The position numbers and the translations under genes are program-made. DNA of 46,202 nt from Symsagittifera roscoffensis (Eukaryota; Xenacoelomorpha; Acoela; Convolutidae). How positions within the stretch are numbered: position 1 is the first letter of the stretch; every line of letters starts with the position of its first letter. The DNA is taken from the NCBI RefSeq assembly GCF_963678635.1, contig NW_026970723.1:1-46202 (forward strand), in the 5' to 3' direction. Below are positions 15,181 to 24,105 of the stretch, in pieces. Under the pieces are notes generated by a model that ran no database searches, was not told the origin of the DNA, and saw only the letters and a program-made list of their open reading frames with translations.

Positions 15181-15434
15181 TATCCGGAGGGGTATAGGTT
15201 GAAAGAAAGAAATCTCCGAAAAGCTACTTTTACAAAATCGGAGGGCTCCCAATCCGGAGGGGTCAAAGTTTTTTCAAAGAGGGGTCCGAATCCGGAGGGG
15301 TCTTATAGTTGCTAATTCGGAGGGGTCCAAATCCGGAGGGGTCTCATATTAACTAACTCGGAGGGGCCCCAATCCGGAGGGGTCTATATTCTGACAGTCC
15401 GGAAGGGTCCTATTTGTGCCAATCCGGAGGGGTA
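15181..15434 (+). repeat. Dense cluster of AATCCGGAGGGGTC motifs
   Basis: About ten copies of a 12-14 nt motif (AATCCGGAGGGGTC and close variants such as AATTCGGAGGGGTCC and AGTCCGGAAGGGTC) occur within 250 bp, all in the same orientation. Further copies are at about 14081, 14109, 14345, 14818 and 15108, and inverse copies (GCCTTCCGGATT) are at 12664, 12986, 13672 and 14760. The spacing is irregular, so it is not a simple tandem repeat. The CCGGAAG core resembles ETS-family binding sites. Confidence 0.85.
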
Positions 15435-16214
15435 TTATTTTATTAATGACTTAGGTAGACGAAAGAAAGACTAAAAAGTGAGAGGTATTAGGTTATTAAT
15501 ACACAGGCTAGCTATCAGTGACTGCACTGGTAACTTGCCTTTCAATAAGAACCAGACTAATACAAAACAAGTCCGAACTCGGATATTCGCGACACTAAGT
15601 CTAAATTAAAAAGAGCGTGATTCATTGGTGTGGATTGAACATAATACGTTTTTGGGAAAAGTGACTGCCCTGAGGATTTTAGTTGGTCTAGCTCGGGCAG
15701 TCCGAAGACAGATAGGTAACACAGTACTCGACGGGTGCAATAGACGCCCACTTGAGAAAATTACTGCCTTCAAAGTTTTGTCTGTTTGGTGCAGCACCGA
15801 GCAGGGAAAGCTTTTTCTTTAAAAGACAGGTTCGACTATTGTACTGCGACCGACTAAGAGTACAACACACATACGTTTTTTTTTTATTATATATACATTC
15901 AAATTGTGTCAATATATATTTTTGTTTTTGATTTTAAATCAACGTAAACTGTGCTTGATTGGGTAGTGAATACACTATCTTTTAAATTGACTGATAACAT
16001 CATATTGTGCTAGTTTCCAGATCTTTGGACCGATAATCGGTTAGTGTGAATAAATTTCATACAAACTGTACTCTGACAACATACAGGGATTCGTGGTCAT
16101 TATTTAATAGAATCTGGTGAAATTTATTGTGTTGTGTCATTATTATTGTTAATAAAACTATAAGGTCTCTAGCAATTGAGTCAAGAGTAGGCATTGCAAA
16201 GTAACAAACAGAGA

Positions 16215-16934
16215 ATGAGTTTAGACAAGTCAAGGATACCAAAACGAGGTAATAGCTCTAGGAAATTCATACCTGAAAAGCAAAGAAAAACGATGACCGA
16301 TCCTTTTGTGGATTGGATCAAGCGATCCCGGTCTGACAAAAGGGGGACGGTTTCAGGCAGAATGGTTGAAACGAGAAGTCAGAAGACCTCAGAAGAGCGA
16401 AGAGAACTGTTAGAAGTGGAGGTCAATACAGACCATACCATGAATGACAACCAGGAAGTAAATGAACTGGAAGGGAGAGGCAGAAGGCTGGCGAGTGAAT
16501 CTACCCCGGTAGAACAAGGCCATGATTTTGCCACTTCCACCGGGACATTGGATCGAGAAGAGATGTCGGAACTGTCCGACATCTCAACTGAGGTAGCGGC
16601 AACGAGAAGATCTCCGACAGACAACACTATGATGGCAAGCGGAACTGGGAAACAAACAACGTCGTCATCGTTCTCAGAAAGAATGAAGAACACCTTCGGA
16701 AACATCTTTCCATTCAGCATGGGAGGAGGAGCAGGAAACGATGGTGAGTCCCAGGAGGAAGAAGATGAAGAGGAGCAAGGGGACTATGGATCTCAAGTCA
16801 GCCTCAATAGTTCGGTCCAGGAGAGTGAGGCACACGTCGGAAGAGAGACTGGAACCATGGGACAAATTTGGTGTAGTGACAACGATAAGCAAAGAGGCAA
16901 ACACACCAGGCCAGTCAAAAGACTTCGCGATTAG
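16215..16934 (+). CDS. gag: Gag N-terminal segment
   Basis: This 239-residue frame starts at an ATG with A at -3 (16215); an upstream TTG at 16194 is less likely. It begins MSLDKSRIPKRG, is rich in Ser, Glu and Arg, and has an acidic run (EEEDEEEQ) near 16757. It has no recognisable domain, as is typical for the N-terminal part of large Gag proteins. The frame ends at TAG 16932-16934, but protein-like sequence continues in the +1 frame (16741-20814), and the sensible switch point is about 16830-16875. I therefore read it as the start of one Gag-Pol polyprotein interrupted by a frameshift. A programmed +1 shift is possible but less likely given the many other lesions. Confidence 0.7.
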   Translation: MSLDKSRIPKRGNSSRKFIPEKQRKTMTDPFVDWIKRSRSDKRGTVSGRMVETRSQKTSEERRELLEVEVNTDHTMNDNQEVNELEGRGRRLASESTPVEQGHDFATSTGTLDREEMSELSDISTEVAATRRSPTDNTMMASGTGKQTTSSSFSERMKNTFGNIFPFSMGGGAGNDGESQEEEDEEEQGDYGSQVSLNSSVQESEAHVGRETGTMGQIWCSDNDKQRGKHTRPVKRLRD

Positions 16935-19900
16935 GGCAAGTTCGGAGCCACAACCTGGTGAGAATAGAACCAGAGGGCTCGGCAACGCGTTAATTGATTC
17001 TGAAATAAATAATGAAAAGACGTTGAAGCAGAGAGTCAAGGCCCGGATCTCGACAAGCACGAAGTTACCTGGGACCGACAGGGTTACACCACCACTAGTG
17101 ACGCCACTCGTGGAAAACGGGGTAGCACTAGAGGAAGCCTTAAACAACATAGTGGACAGTTTAGGAGAACAAAACGAGCAAATGTCAATAAGGATGAGTG
17201 AACTAGAAAGAGCAGTTCACATTGAGAGAGAAAGGCTGCGGGAAGAAATAAACCGCAACAGACAAGAAGTTGACAGGAGCGAAAAACGCTTGAAAGAGAG
17301 AACGGATGAACAGATGACGAGGAACTTGTCGCGAATGACAAGAGAGGCGGAACAGAGGGAGTTACGCTTAAGAGCCGACATGGGGAAGTTAAGAATTCAG
17401 CAAGAGCAGTCTCTTGGGACTCTTGACACAAAGATGATGGAGAGGCGAACTCAGGCTATCATGGATAGGTTGGACGGGCTACTAAGCAGCAAGAGTGGAC
17501 AAAAAGAAGGAGAGCCGGACTCGGGAGGTCCCAGCAGGGAACCGAGGGTGAACTTCAATGAACATCAAAGGAGGAAGACGTACGGATCCACTAGAGCAGG
17601 GGCAGTTCATCAGGCCATGCCACAAGGGGGTAATACAGCATGGGGCCCAAACGGTAGAACAAGTTCAACAGGGAACAGACAAACCTCTAAAGAACGACAA
17701 ACGCAGGGCACACATGCGACTGGGAGAAGTGATTGCGGCAACAGGGGGCATGCAAGCCCGAGGAGGAGCCATGTGGGCCAAGCGGGAAGCGCTCACGGTG
17801 ATTCGGATTGCAGGGATGCACCGCACACAGAGCCTTCGACGAGGTGTGAGGACACTCAAGCGGGACACTCAAGGGATGCTACGGCAATGGCCACAGCATT
17901 TGAACCCCTGAACAGGTCTTTGGAGACATTCCTGACGAGGTTATCTAGAACCAATGAACGCAGTGAGAAGTCCAGAAGAGACTTTAAGAAACCAAGATGC
18001 TACAAAGACGAATCTGATGGCTGTATTGATACCTGGATAGAGGTAATGAAGCTGCATTTCGAGGAAGAGGACTTGTCGGAGAGACAGGAATGCAGCGCGC
18101 TCACCAGCAACTTAGAAGGGACTGCCCTGAACTGTGTCATGGCCAAGAAACAGTATCAACGTGACACTGCTGAGAAAATCTTCGAAATCTTGTTAAACCG
18201 TTTCGGATCAGGGGTGCAGGGGCACCAGGTGATGATGCGCTTCGAGAAACGGAGGCAACGAGAGGATGAAACCATAGACAAGTTTCTCGATGATTTGGAA
18301 ATGCTGAAAAGGCGCAGCCAACCGGATGAGTCAAACCGAAGGATGAACCTGGCCGTAGCCTCAAAATTCATCGATGGTGTGAAAAATGATGAACTTCGAA
18401 CGATGCTAGCAACGCATTACACACCACTATCAACTAATGCGCCAACACCGGAGGAGTTGAGGCTCAAATCAAAGGAGTATCTTTTGTTGAAACCTCCTTC
18501 GAGATCTGGATATTACAAGAACAATTATGGCAATTTTAACAACGGACCAGCAAACCAAGGGAACAATTGGTACAAACCGAGGGATGATATGGACAAGAGA
18601 CGCTCTTGTGCTAATTGTAGTTCAACAGACCATCATGTGTCAGCATGCCCAGCTTACAAACAAGGCATGAAAGCAATAGGCTTTAGCCTCGAGGACGAAG
18701 ATGCGTCAGAGTTGGACCATGAGGATTTCATGAGAGGAGTAATTGCGAAATTCGGCCCGAGGTGTTTCTTTTGCAACTTGGAAGGTCATTTTAAATCAGA
18801 TTGTCCGCAATTCTGGGATGCAGTGGCAGACATCAAGCATCCAAGACATGAAAAAGCTTTGTCAGGAGTGAAAGCCAGCAAGGCTCGACTTTTGAGCGAA
18901 GCGGAGGCACGCAGAAAGGACAAACCTCAAGAGCTGGCGGCAAAGAAAATGCAAGCGGTAACAGGGGAGACACATGAGCCGGAATCAGCAACTGCAGCTG
19001 AGGACTTGAAGATCGATTATAAGGCAGCCGCAAGGGATGCTCTAAATAGAGTACAACAGGAATTGGTGACGAAAGAGATCGAACAAAAAGTGAAACTTGA
19101 ACTGGAAAATGAAAAGCTTCAGGAGCAACTGAATGCCTTCGAAGCAACGGAGTTCGAGGAGACGAAAACACCAAGCAGTTTAGATATGAAACTTAAAGTG
19201 ATCTCCGGTAAGAGGTTCGGCATGGCGCCGCAGGGGAAGATGATACAGTCGATAATCTCAGTGGCTGGACACCAGGTAATAAGAAATCTGAGTGAACCAT
19301 CAGAGTTCCCTTTAATGCATTTGGACACATATGCAGATTATCTCAGGCAGGTGGAGCCACGCACCGAGTCGAAAGCTGTGCGAGCACTACTAACGACGGG
19401 TGGCCCTCGCATGAAGAAACTTCATGGACGCTACTTGGAGGTCTATGGGCCGTATCAAATAATGCTGAACGTGGATGGAATCAGTATCTACACCAGGACT
19501 TATATAACAACAGATGATGACCAAATGGGGCAGATCTATTTGGGTGAAGAGGAACTCAAAGTCCGCAGGATAGGCCATGACGCCATGATGGAACAAGACG
19601 CGGTACACATTGGATATGAAGCAGATGTGACAGCACATCTGCTCGACACCAACGGAACAAAAATCGGAGTCACAGGGCTTCTCGACACCGGAGCGGTTGT
19701 GAGTGTGATGCCGATAAAAACCTGGGAAAGAATGGGCTTCACGCGGGAAGATCTGATTCCTACGAACCTCCGACTGGCTGCCGCAAATCGAGGAGCTATC
19801 TACGTAGCCGGAAGAACACCGATAACGGTCCTTCACATGGGAGGACGAGACCTTTGGATGAGCTTCCTGGTGGTAGAGAATCTGGACGACGCCGACCAAT

Positions 19901-20814
19901 TCATCTTGGGCAGAGATTTTGTCTTGATGATTGACTTGAACAACGGTCTAATACGGATTAGAAACCCGGACCGAAAGTATGTTAAGAGACCAATTAATAG
20001 GATAATAACAGACGAAAATAAGGTACCCGTTTTTTTGGATAGAAAGGTAAAATTACAACCAGGACAAGCTGTAGTAGCAATTTTTAGAATGAGAAATTTA
20101 AATTCGTTAAGTGATAGCAAACAGGTTTGCTTAGTACCGAATCCAAATAGTCAGAGTTCGGTGATTTTAGGCCGGAGCTTCTCGGTAACGCGAAACGGAC
20201 TGTGTGTCAGTGTGTTGTTGAACACACTGGGCACCACAGTTTCAATCCAGCGTGGAAAGAAGCTTGGCTACGCTTTGCCGATGAGGACCGACTTTGAGGA
20301 GACACAAAACTTGAAGAAATATAGTGTGAAAGACTGTCCTTATCATGCCAATAAAGATAAAATTTTAAAGAGAATCAATGAAATAAAATCTATTCATAAA
20401 TTGTTTTCAATGAAATCCGAAACGGACGACGGCTTGTCAAGCTGCTCGAATTTTCCGGAACGCCCCTCGTCATACGAACTAGAATCTGACAAACCGGTTT
20501 TGCCAGAGATAGAACATTTAAAAGGAAAAATAGATGAGGGAGATTTCGAAAAATTGCGGGACCTCCTAAATCGGAACGCCGAGGTATTTTCAAAACATAA
20601 GGCGGACATCGGTTGCTGTAATTTCGTCGAACACGAAATCGAACTAGAAGAGGGCGCCGTTCCCCATAGGGAAGGCGCAAGGCGAATGACGCCACATAAA
20701 TCGGAAGCGTGCCGAGCGGAAATAGAAATGTTGCTTGAATACGACATGATAGAACCCTCAAAATCGCCGTGGGCTTGCGGGGTAGTAATGGCGAAAAAAA
20801 AGGGGGCAGCTTAG
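16741..20814 (+). CDS. gag-pro: Gag (coiled coil, capsid-like, two CCHC knuckles), protease and RT N-terminus
   Basis: This is a 1,357-codon open frame; the first 40 or so codons are probably out of the true frame (see the Gag N-terminal entry). Residues 132-250 form a long charged coiled coil. Residues 260-390 are a Gly/Arg/Thr-rich linker. Residues about 419-600 look like a Gag capsid region with the helical DKFLDDLEML motif. Two perfect CX2CX4HX4C zinc knuckles start at residues 623 and 675 and should bind packaged RNA. A second short coiled coil lies near 755-800. The aspartic protease active site DTGA is at 982-985, with a typical hydrophobic LGRDF motif downstream. A beta-rich segment ending RGKKLGYALP precedes the first RT block (EPSKSPWACGVVMAKKK). 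The frame terminates inside RT after an eight-A run at 20794-20801, a one-base frameshift. There is no gag/pol frame change, so Gag and Pol were made as a single polyprotein. Confidence 0.85.
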   Translation: MVSPRRKKMKRSKGTMDLKSASIVRSRRVRHTSEERLEPWDKFGVVTTISKEANTPGQSKDFAIRASSEPQPGENRTRGLGNALIDSEINNEKTLKQRVKARISTSTKLPGTDRVTPPLVTPLVENGVALEEALNNIVDSLGEQNEQMSIRMSELERAVHIERERLREEINRNRQEVDRSEKRLKERTDEQMTRNLSRMTREAEQRELRLRADMGKLRIQQEQSLGTLDTKMMERRTQAIMDRLDGLLSSKSGQKEGEPDSGGPSREPRVNFNEHQRRKTYGSTRAGAVHQAMPQGGNTAWGPNGRTSSTGNRQTSKERQTQGTHATGRSDCGNRGHASPRRSHVGQAGSAHGDSDCRDAPHTEPSTRCEDTQAGHSRDATAMATAFEPLNRSLETFLTRLSRTNERSEKSRRDFKKPRCYKDESDGCIDTWIEVMKLHFEEEDLSERQECSALTSNLEGTALNCVMAKKQYQRDTAEKIFEILLNRFGSGVQGHQVMMRFEKRRQREDETIDKFLDDLEMLKRRSQPDESNRRMNLAVASKFIDGVKNDELRTMLATHYTPLSTNAPTPEELRLKSKEYLLLKPPSRSGYYKNNYGNFNNGPANQGNNWYKPRDDMDKRRSCANCSSTDHHVSACPAYKQGMKAIGFSLEDEDASELDHEDFMRGVIAKFGPRCFFCNLEGHFKSDCPQFWDAVADIKHPRHEKALSGVKASKARLLSEAEARRKDKPQELAAKKMQAVTGETHEPESATAAEDLKIDYKAAARDALNRVQQELVTKEIEQKVKLELENEKLQEQLNAFEATEFEETKTPSSLDMKLKVISGKRFGMAPQGKMIQSIISVAGHQVIRNLSEPSEFPLMHLDTYADYLRQVEPRTESKAVRALLTTGGPRMKKLHGRYLEVYGPYQIMLNVDGISIYTRTYITTDDDQMGQIYLGEEELKVRRIGHDAMMEQDAVHIGYEADVTAHLLDTNGTKIGVTGLLDTGAVVSVMPIKTWERMGFTREDLIPTNLRLAAANRGAIYVAGRTPITVLHMGGRDLWMSFLVVENLDDADQFILGRDFVLMIDLNNGLIRIRNPDRKYVKRPINRIITDENKVPVFLDRKVKLQPGQAVVAIFRMRNLNSLSDSKQVCLVPNPNSQSSVILGRSFSVTRNGLCVSVLLNTLGTTVSIQRGKKLGYALPMRTDFEETQNLKKYSVKDCPYHANKDKILKRINEIKSIHKLFSMKSETDDGLSSCSNFPERPSSYELESDKPVLPEIEHLKGKIDEGDFEKLRDLLNRNAEVFSKHKADIGCCNFVEHEIELEEGAVPHREGARRMTPHKSEACRAEIEMLLEYDMIEPSKSPWACGVVMAKKKGAA

Positions 20815-21292
20815 ATTTTGTTGCGACTTTCGTTATTTGAACGCGGTAACGATTAAAGATGCGTACCCGATACCGCGAATAGACGAGAGCCTATCTAAAC
20901 TTGGTGATGCCAAGTTCTTCACCACATTGGACTTAGGTTCTGCCTTCTGGCAGGTCCCTCTGCGAAAGAAGGACAGAGAGAAAACCGGATTCGCGTGCGA
21001 ATTGGGATTGTACCAGTGGAAGAGGATGCCCTTCGGCTTGTGCAAGGCAACGGCCACTTTTCAAAGACTGATGGCTCAGGCTTTGACGAGAGTGACCAAG
21101 AAGTACGGGAATCTCGTGATGTGTTACGTGGATGACGTGGTCATAGCGACACCGACCCTGGAAGACCACATTGATAGGCTCGATGAGATCTCCCAGAACC
21201 AGTGGAAAGCTCCCAGAACGGACACACAGCTCATGAGCTTCCTAGGGTTTGCCAATTACTACCGAGAATTCATTAAAGGATATGCGGACTAG
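20801..21292 (+). CDS. pol: Reverse transcriptase core (fragment)
   Basis: This segment continues RT in the next frame after the eight-A run. It shows the LNAVTIKDAYPIPRID block, the catalytic LDLGSAFWQVPL block with its Asp, the MPFGLCKA block, and the YVDD catalytic box at 21125-21136. All are diagnostic of Ty3/gypsy RT, which copies element RNA into cDNA. After DHIDRLDE (about 21186) the sequence jumps straight to WKAPRTDTQLMSFLGFANYYR. Family members normally have about 40-50 residues of thumb/connection sequence in between, so an in-frame deletion is likely. The segment ends at an in-frame TAG (21290-21292), beyond which the same frame continues without interruption. Confidence 0.85.
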   Translation, partial: RGQLRFCCDFRYLNAVTIKDAYPIPRIDESLSKLGDAKFFTTLDLGSAFWQVPLRKKDREKTGFACELGLYQWKRMPFGLCKATATFQRLMAQALTRVTKKYGNLVMCYVDDVVIATPTLEDHIDRLDEISQNQWKAPRTDTQLMSFLGFANYYREFIKGYAD

Positions 21293-23200
21293 GTGTATCC
21301 GATGCAGAAGCTGATGCGCAACAAAGGGAAGAAGTTCGAATGGAACGACGAGGCACAAGTTGCTTTCGAGAACATAAAGCGGGAACTGTGCGAAGCGCCA
21401 GTGCTGGGCATGCCTACAGAAAAGGGCATGTATGTTCTCGACACAGACGCATCGGTGGTGGCCATCTCAGGAATCTTGCATCAAGAGCAAGAATGGAACG
21501 CAAGAACAGTTCTCCGTCCCATTGCATACGGCAGCAAGGTCTTGAGTGACACAGAGATGAAATATGGCGCACCAAAAGCAGAGATGTTTGCAGTAGTCAC
21601 CTTTGTGGAAAAGTACCGTGCATACTTGGGGAGCGCTCCCTTCAAGTTACGCGTGGACAACAGAGCGTTATCCTGGTTGAAAACCTACTCGATGGATCAG
21701 AGTTATATTGGTAGATGGATAGTAAGATTGGATGGCTACCATATGATAATCGAACATAGGATGCGTGATAAACACCAGAATGCTGACAGCCTCAGCAAGA
21801 AAACTGAGTTCTATGAAAGATTGGAGCAGAAGCAGGCCAATCAGGCGGAAATAAAAGAGGGATTCTCGTTTCTGGACAAAGAAATTTATGAAGCGCTTCC
21901 CTTAACGAGATGGTTGGATAAGTCTGGATATCCAATTCCAGGACATCCTGAGTTACCTGTAGAGAAAGCAGCCGAGATAAAGATCCTGTCCAAGGAGGAC
22001 CCGATCCCGTTGGATTTATTGCTGCGCTCGAACCTGGTCCTGCAAGAACTCTCTCGCATGAATATAAACAGCCTCTCATTATTGGATAAAACGGTGCAAG
22101 TCACACCACAAGTGATGCGGATGCTGGGTGGATTGTTAGAAAGAGAAGTGACCAGAGATGACCCCGAGTGGACAGCAGCAGTGGCATCGCTAACAGTCAG
22201 AGAGAAAGTGAAGATCATGCCGTCCAGACGACAGCACGAAGAGAACGAGAGGGATTGTAGGACAATAGTTCAGCAACTAGTATCCTCAATACCCCAAGAG
22301 ATTTTAACCAGTACTTCATACGGACAGAAAGAACAGGAGAGCAGCAAGCAAAAGAAAACCGTCACCTTTGTGGACCGGGATAAAGAGGGTGAAGTTGTAG
22401 AACAAAATCTGCTGCAAGACTATTTGTCCGGGGAGAAGGATAAAGAGAAAAACCAACGATCACAAGATCAACACCCGGGACAAGAAAATTTGTCCGGGGA
22501 GTCCGAGATAGACGAGAAAATTCCTGATGAGAAACAGGACCTAGAGAACAAGGTTTTGTCCGGGGAGTTCAGATGGATGCGAAGAAAGTACAGACATGAT
22601 CTGGAGGAGCGTGCAGTCTCCAGCACAACACCCTCGGCGGATGATAATTCAGAAAGCTCAAGAATGGACACCTACTCAGACAGGAATTCGAACTCGGGAT
22701 CAGAACTGTCAGAACTGGCAATACACACGCTACTAGTGGAAACTCGGGCAAGGGACCTGGACAGAGAGGTGTACCAGGATCCGGACAGCGATCGCTACCT
22801 TATACCGAGCGAAAGAGTCTTTGACAACGCAGCGGATGACTTGGAGACAATAGCGGTATCGAAACGTTCGATAAGCCTATTGCCACAGAAAGCGGTAGTC
22901 AGGATTGATCTTCTGCCGTTTGAACAAGAAACACAACCGTTGGCGAAGATTTGGTGCGTTAAGATGGAAGAAGACACACATCAACCCAACGAGCTGAATA
23001 GTCAGATGAGGGTCATGAAGACGTACTTGAAGGCGAGATACAGACTCTCGGACCTTCTAAGGGCGCAGAGAAATGATCGCATGACAAGCAACCTGAAAAG
23101 GTGGATCGAGAATGGTTCTCCGGATAAAGGGGACCTCGAGGAAGATAGTTATCGCATCCTGAGACAATACTTCATGCAGAAGGAAAAAGGTTATATTTGA
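21293..23200 (+). CDS. pol: RNase H domain and long acidic linker of Pol
   Basis: This continues the RT frame after the amber codon. Residues 1-175 are a Ty3/gypsy RNase H: VLDTDAS (first Asp), APKAEMFAV (Glu), LRVDNRAL (Asp) and HQNADSLSKK (last Asp) supply the expected acidic residues that cut RNA in RNA-DNA hybrids. Residues about 176-630 form a linker of some 450 residues before the integrase zinc finger; in ordinary elements this is far shorter. It is Glu/Lys/Ser-rich, with a conserved-looking helical section (PIPLDLLLRSNLVLQELSRM) and a low-complexity section with three LSGE motifs encoded by TGTCCGGGGAG. The frame ends at TGA 23198-23200, while integrase continues in the -1 frame, so a one-base shift has occurred around the AAAAAGG at 23183-23189. 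Confidence 0.85.
   Translation: MYPMQKLMRNKGKKFEWNDEAQVAFENIKRELCEAPVLGMPTEKGMYVLDTDASVVAISGILHQEQEWNARTVLRPIAYGSKVLSDTEMKYGAPKAEMFAVVTFVEKYRAYLGSAPFKLRVDNRALSWLKTYSMDQSYIGRWIVRLDGYHMIIEHRMRDKHQNADSLSKKTEFYERLEQKQANQAEIKEGFSFLDKEIYEALPLTRWLDKSGYPIPGHPELPVEKAAEIKILSKEDPIPLDLLLRSNLVLQELSRMNINSLSLLDKTVQVTPQVMRMLGGLLEREVTRDDPEWTAAVASLTVREKVKIMPSRRQHEENERDCRTIVQQLVSSIPQEILTSTSYGQKEQESSKQKKTVTFVDRDKEGEVVEQNLLQDYLSGEKDKEKNQRSQDQHPGQENLSGESEIDEKIPDEKQDLENKVLSGEFRWMRRKYRHDLEERAVSSTTPSADDNSESSRMDTYSDRNSNSGSELSELAIHTLLVETRARDLDREVYQDPDSDRYLIPSERVFDNAADDLETIAVSKRSISLLPQKAVVRIDLLPFEQETQPLAKIWCVKMEEDTHQPNELNSQMRVMKTYLKARYRLSDLLRAQRNDRMTSNLKRWIENGSPDKGDLEEDSYRILRQYFMQKEKGYI
22423..22567 (+). repeat. Three copies of TGTCCGGGGAG within pol linker
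   Basis: The same 11-mer found at the 3' polypurine tract appears at about 22425-22435, 22491-22501 and 22557-22567, spaced about 66 nt apart. Each encodes LSGE in an acidic, low-complexity section. The first copy is followed by a long purine run (GGGGAGAAGGATAAAGAG). These may be central polypurine tracts, or simply a duplicated peptide module. Confidence 0.65.
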
Positions 23201-24105
23201 ACAAGGACGGGATTGTGGCTTGCAAAAGAAGGGAGGAAGACAGAGTCCTGTACAAGTATAACGCGATAGTATTACCGCAACTCTATCAGACAGAACTATT
23301 ATTCAGGTCACATGACCAAATGGGCCATCAGGGGATCGACAAAGTATATCAGAGGATCCTGAAGCGCTTTGAGTGGCCTGGGATGAAAAAGGCAAGCGAG
23401 AAATGGGTAACAGCATGTCTGTCATGCCAACAGGTCAAGGATCCTAGGAAGTTGCGATCTCCTTTACAATCGATTGAGTCGTCTGAATTCAACGAGGTGG
23501 TGCAAATAGATCACCAAAAGATATGCATGACAGACAATGGTTACAATCAGGTGCTGGCCATGATAGATCATTTTACGAAGTATGCAGAGGCCGTGCCCTG
23601 CATAACTGCCTCGGCGGAAGAGACATGCGACCACCTGATCAATACATGGATAGCAAGACATGGTTGTCCGATGACGTTTCAATCGGACAATGGAACAGCT
23701 TTCGTAGGAGAGCTTACGAAAGAGCTTATGAGACGCTCACAGGTCGCTCAGGCTCACTCCACGACATACCACCCTCAAACGAATGGTTTAGTGGAAAGAC
23801 AGAATAGGACGTTAGTGTCGATGCTGAGAGTATACTGTTCCAGGTATATGATCGACTGGGACAGATACCTTCCACAGGTGACGGGGGCATATAATAGCAC
23901 GCAACACTCCACCACTGGAGTCAGTCCACACATGATACTGACTGGACACGAAAAGTCTTTACCCTTAACCTTCTTCTACCCAGAATATGAGGGAAAGAAA
24001 ACGTCCCCACAGGTCTACGTGAGGGATGTGATCAGACGCCAACAGGAGTTGAACGATTTGTGTACAGGCAAGGCAGAGGAAAAGATTCGACAAGAAAGCA
24101 GCTGA
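23188..24105 (+). CDS. pol: Integrase zinc finger and catalytic core
   Basis: This encodes the enzyme that inserts the cDNA into the genome. The HHCC zinc finger is visible as HDQMGH followed by CLSC. The catalytic triad is the Asp of VVQIDH, the Asp of FQSDNGTAF (residue 164 counting from 23197) and the Glu of NGLVERQNR (residue 200), with exactly 35 residues between the last two, the classic D-D-35-E spacing. TTYHPQTNG just before the Glu is typical of Ty3/gypsy and retroviral integrases. The nominal start is a TTG, not a real initiation codon, because this is the continuation of Pol. The frame stops at 24105, and coding continues in another frame from about 24062. Confidence 0.88.
   Translation, partial: RLYLNKDGIVACKRREEDRVLYKYNAIVLPQLYQTELLFRSHDQMGHQGIDKVYQRILKRFEWPGMKKASEKWVTACLSCQQVKDPRKLRSPLQSIESSEFNEVVQIDHQKICMTDNGYNQVLAMIDHFTKYAEAVPCITASAEETCDHLINTWIARHGCPMTFQSDNGTAFVGELTKELMRRSQVAQAHSTTYHPQTNGLVERQNRTLVSMLRVYCSRYMIDWDRYLPQVTGAYNSTQHSTTGVSPHMILTGHEKSLPLTFFYPEYEGKKTSPQVYVRDVIRRQQELNDLCTGKAEEKIRQESS

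Larger units (their letters stand above)
13524..16214 (+). other. 5' untranslated leader of the retroelement
   Basis: This 2.7-kb stretch between the left LTR and the gag ATG holds no convincing reading frame. It contains a GC-rich hairpin (13589-13614), poly-purine and A-rich stretches (13790-13900), numerous TCCGGAAGGGTC/TCCGGAGGGGTC motifs, and an AT-rich 3' part from about 15840. Open frames of 60-90 codons on either strand (for example 14062-14342 and 15557-15912) lack protein-like composition and overlap one another. A long leader is common in large LTR elements and may hold packaging, dimerisation and translation signals. Confidence 0.8.

Noticed and set aside
15557-15912. Overlapping small frames on both strands in the leader
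   Set aside because: They are short, mutually overlapping, without motif or plausible start context.
17558-17911. 117-codon frame overlapping gag
   Set aside because: It lies in the Gly/Arg/Thr-rich linker of Gag; the Gag frame is continuous through it and better explained by the flanking domains.
20794-20801. Programmed -1 frameshift at the A-rich run in RT
   Set aside because: The run resembles a slippery site, but the coding continues in the +1 direction and the break lies in the middle of RT, so a one-base indel is the better explanation.
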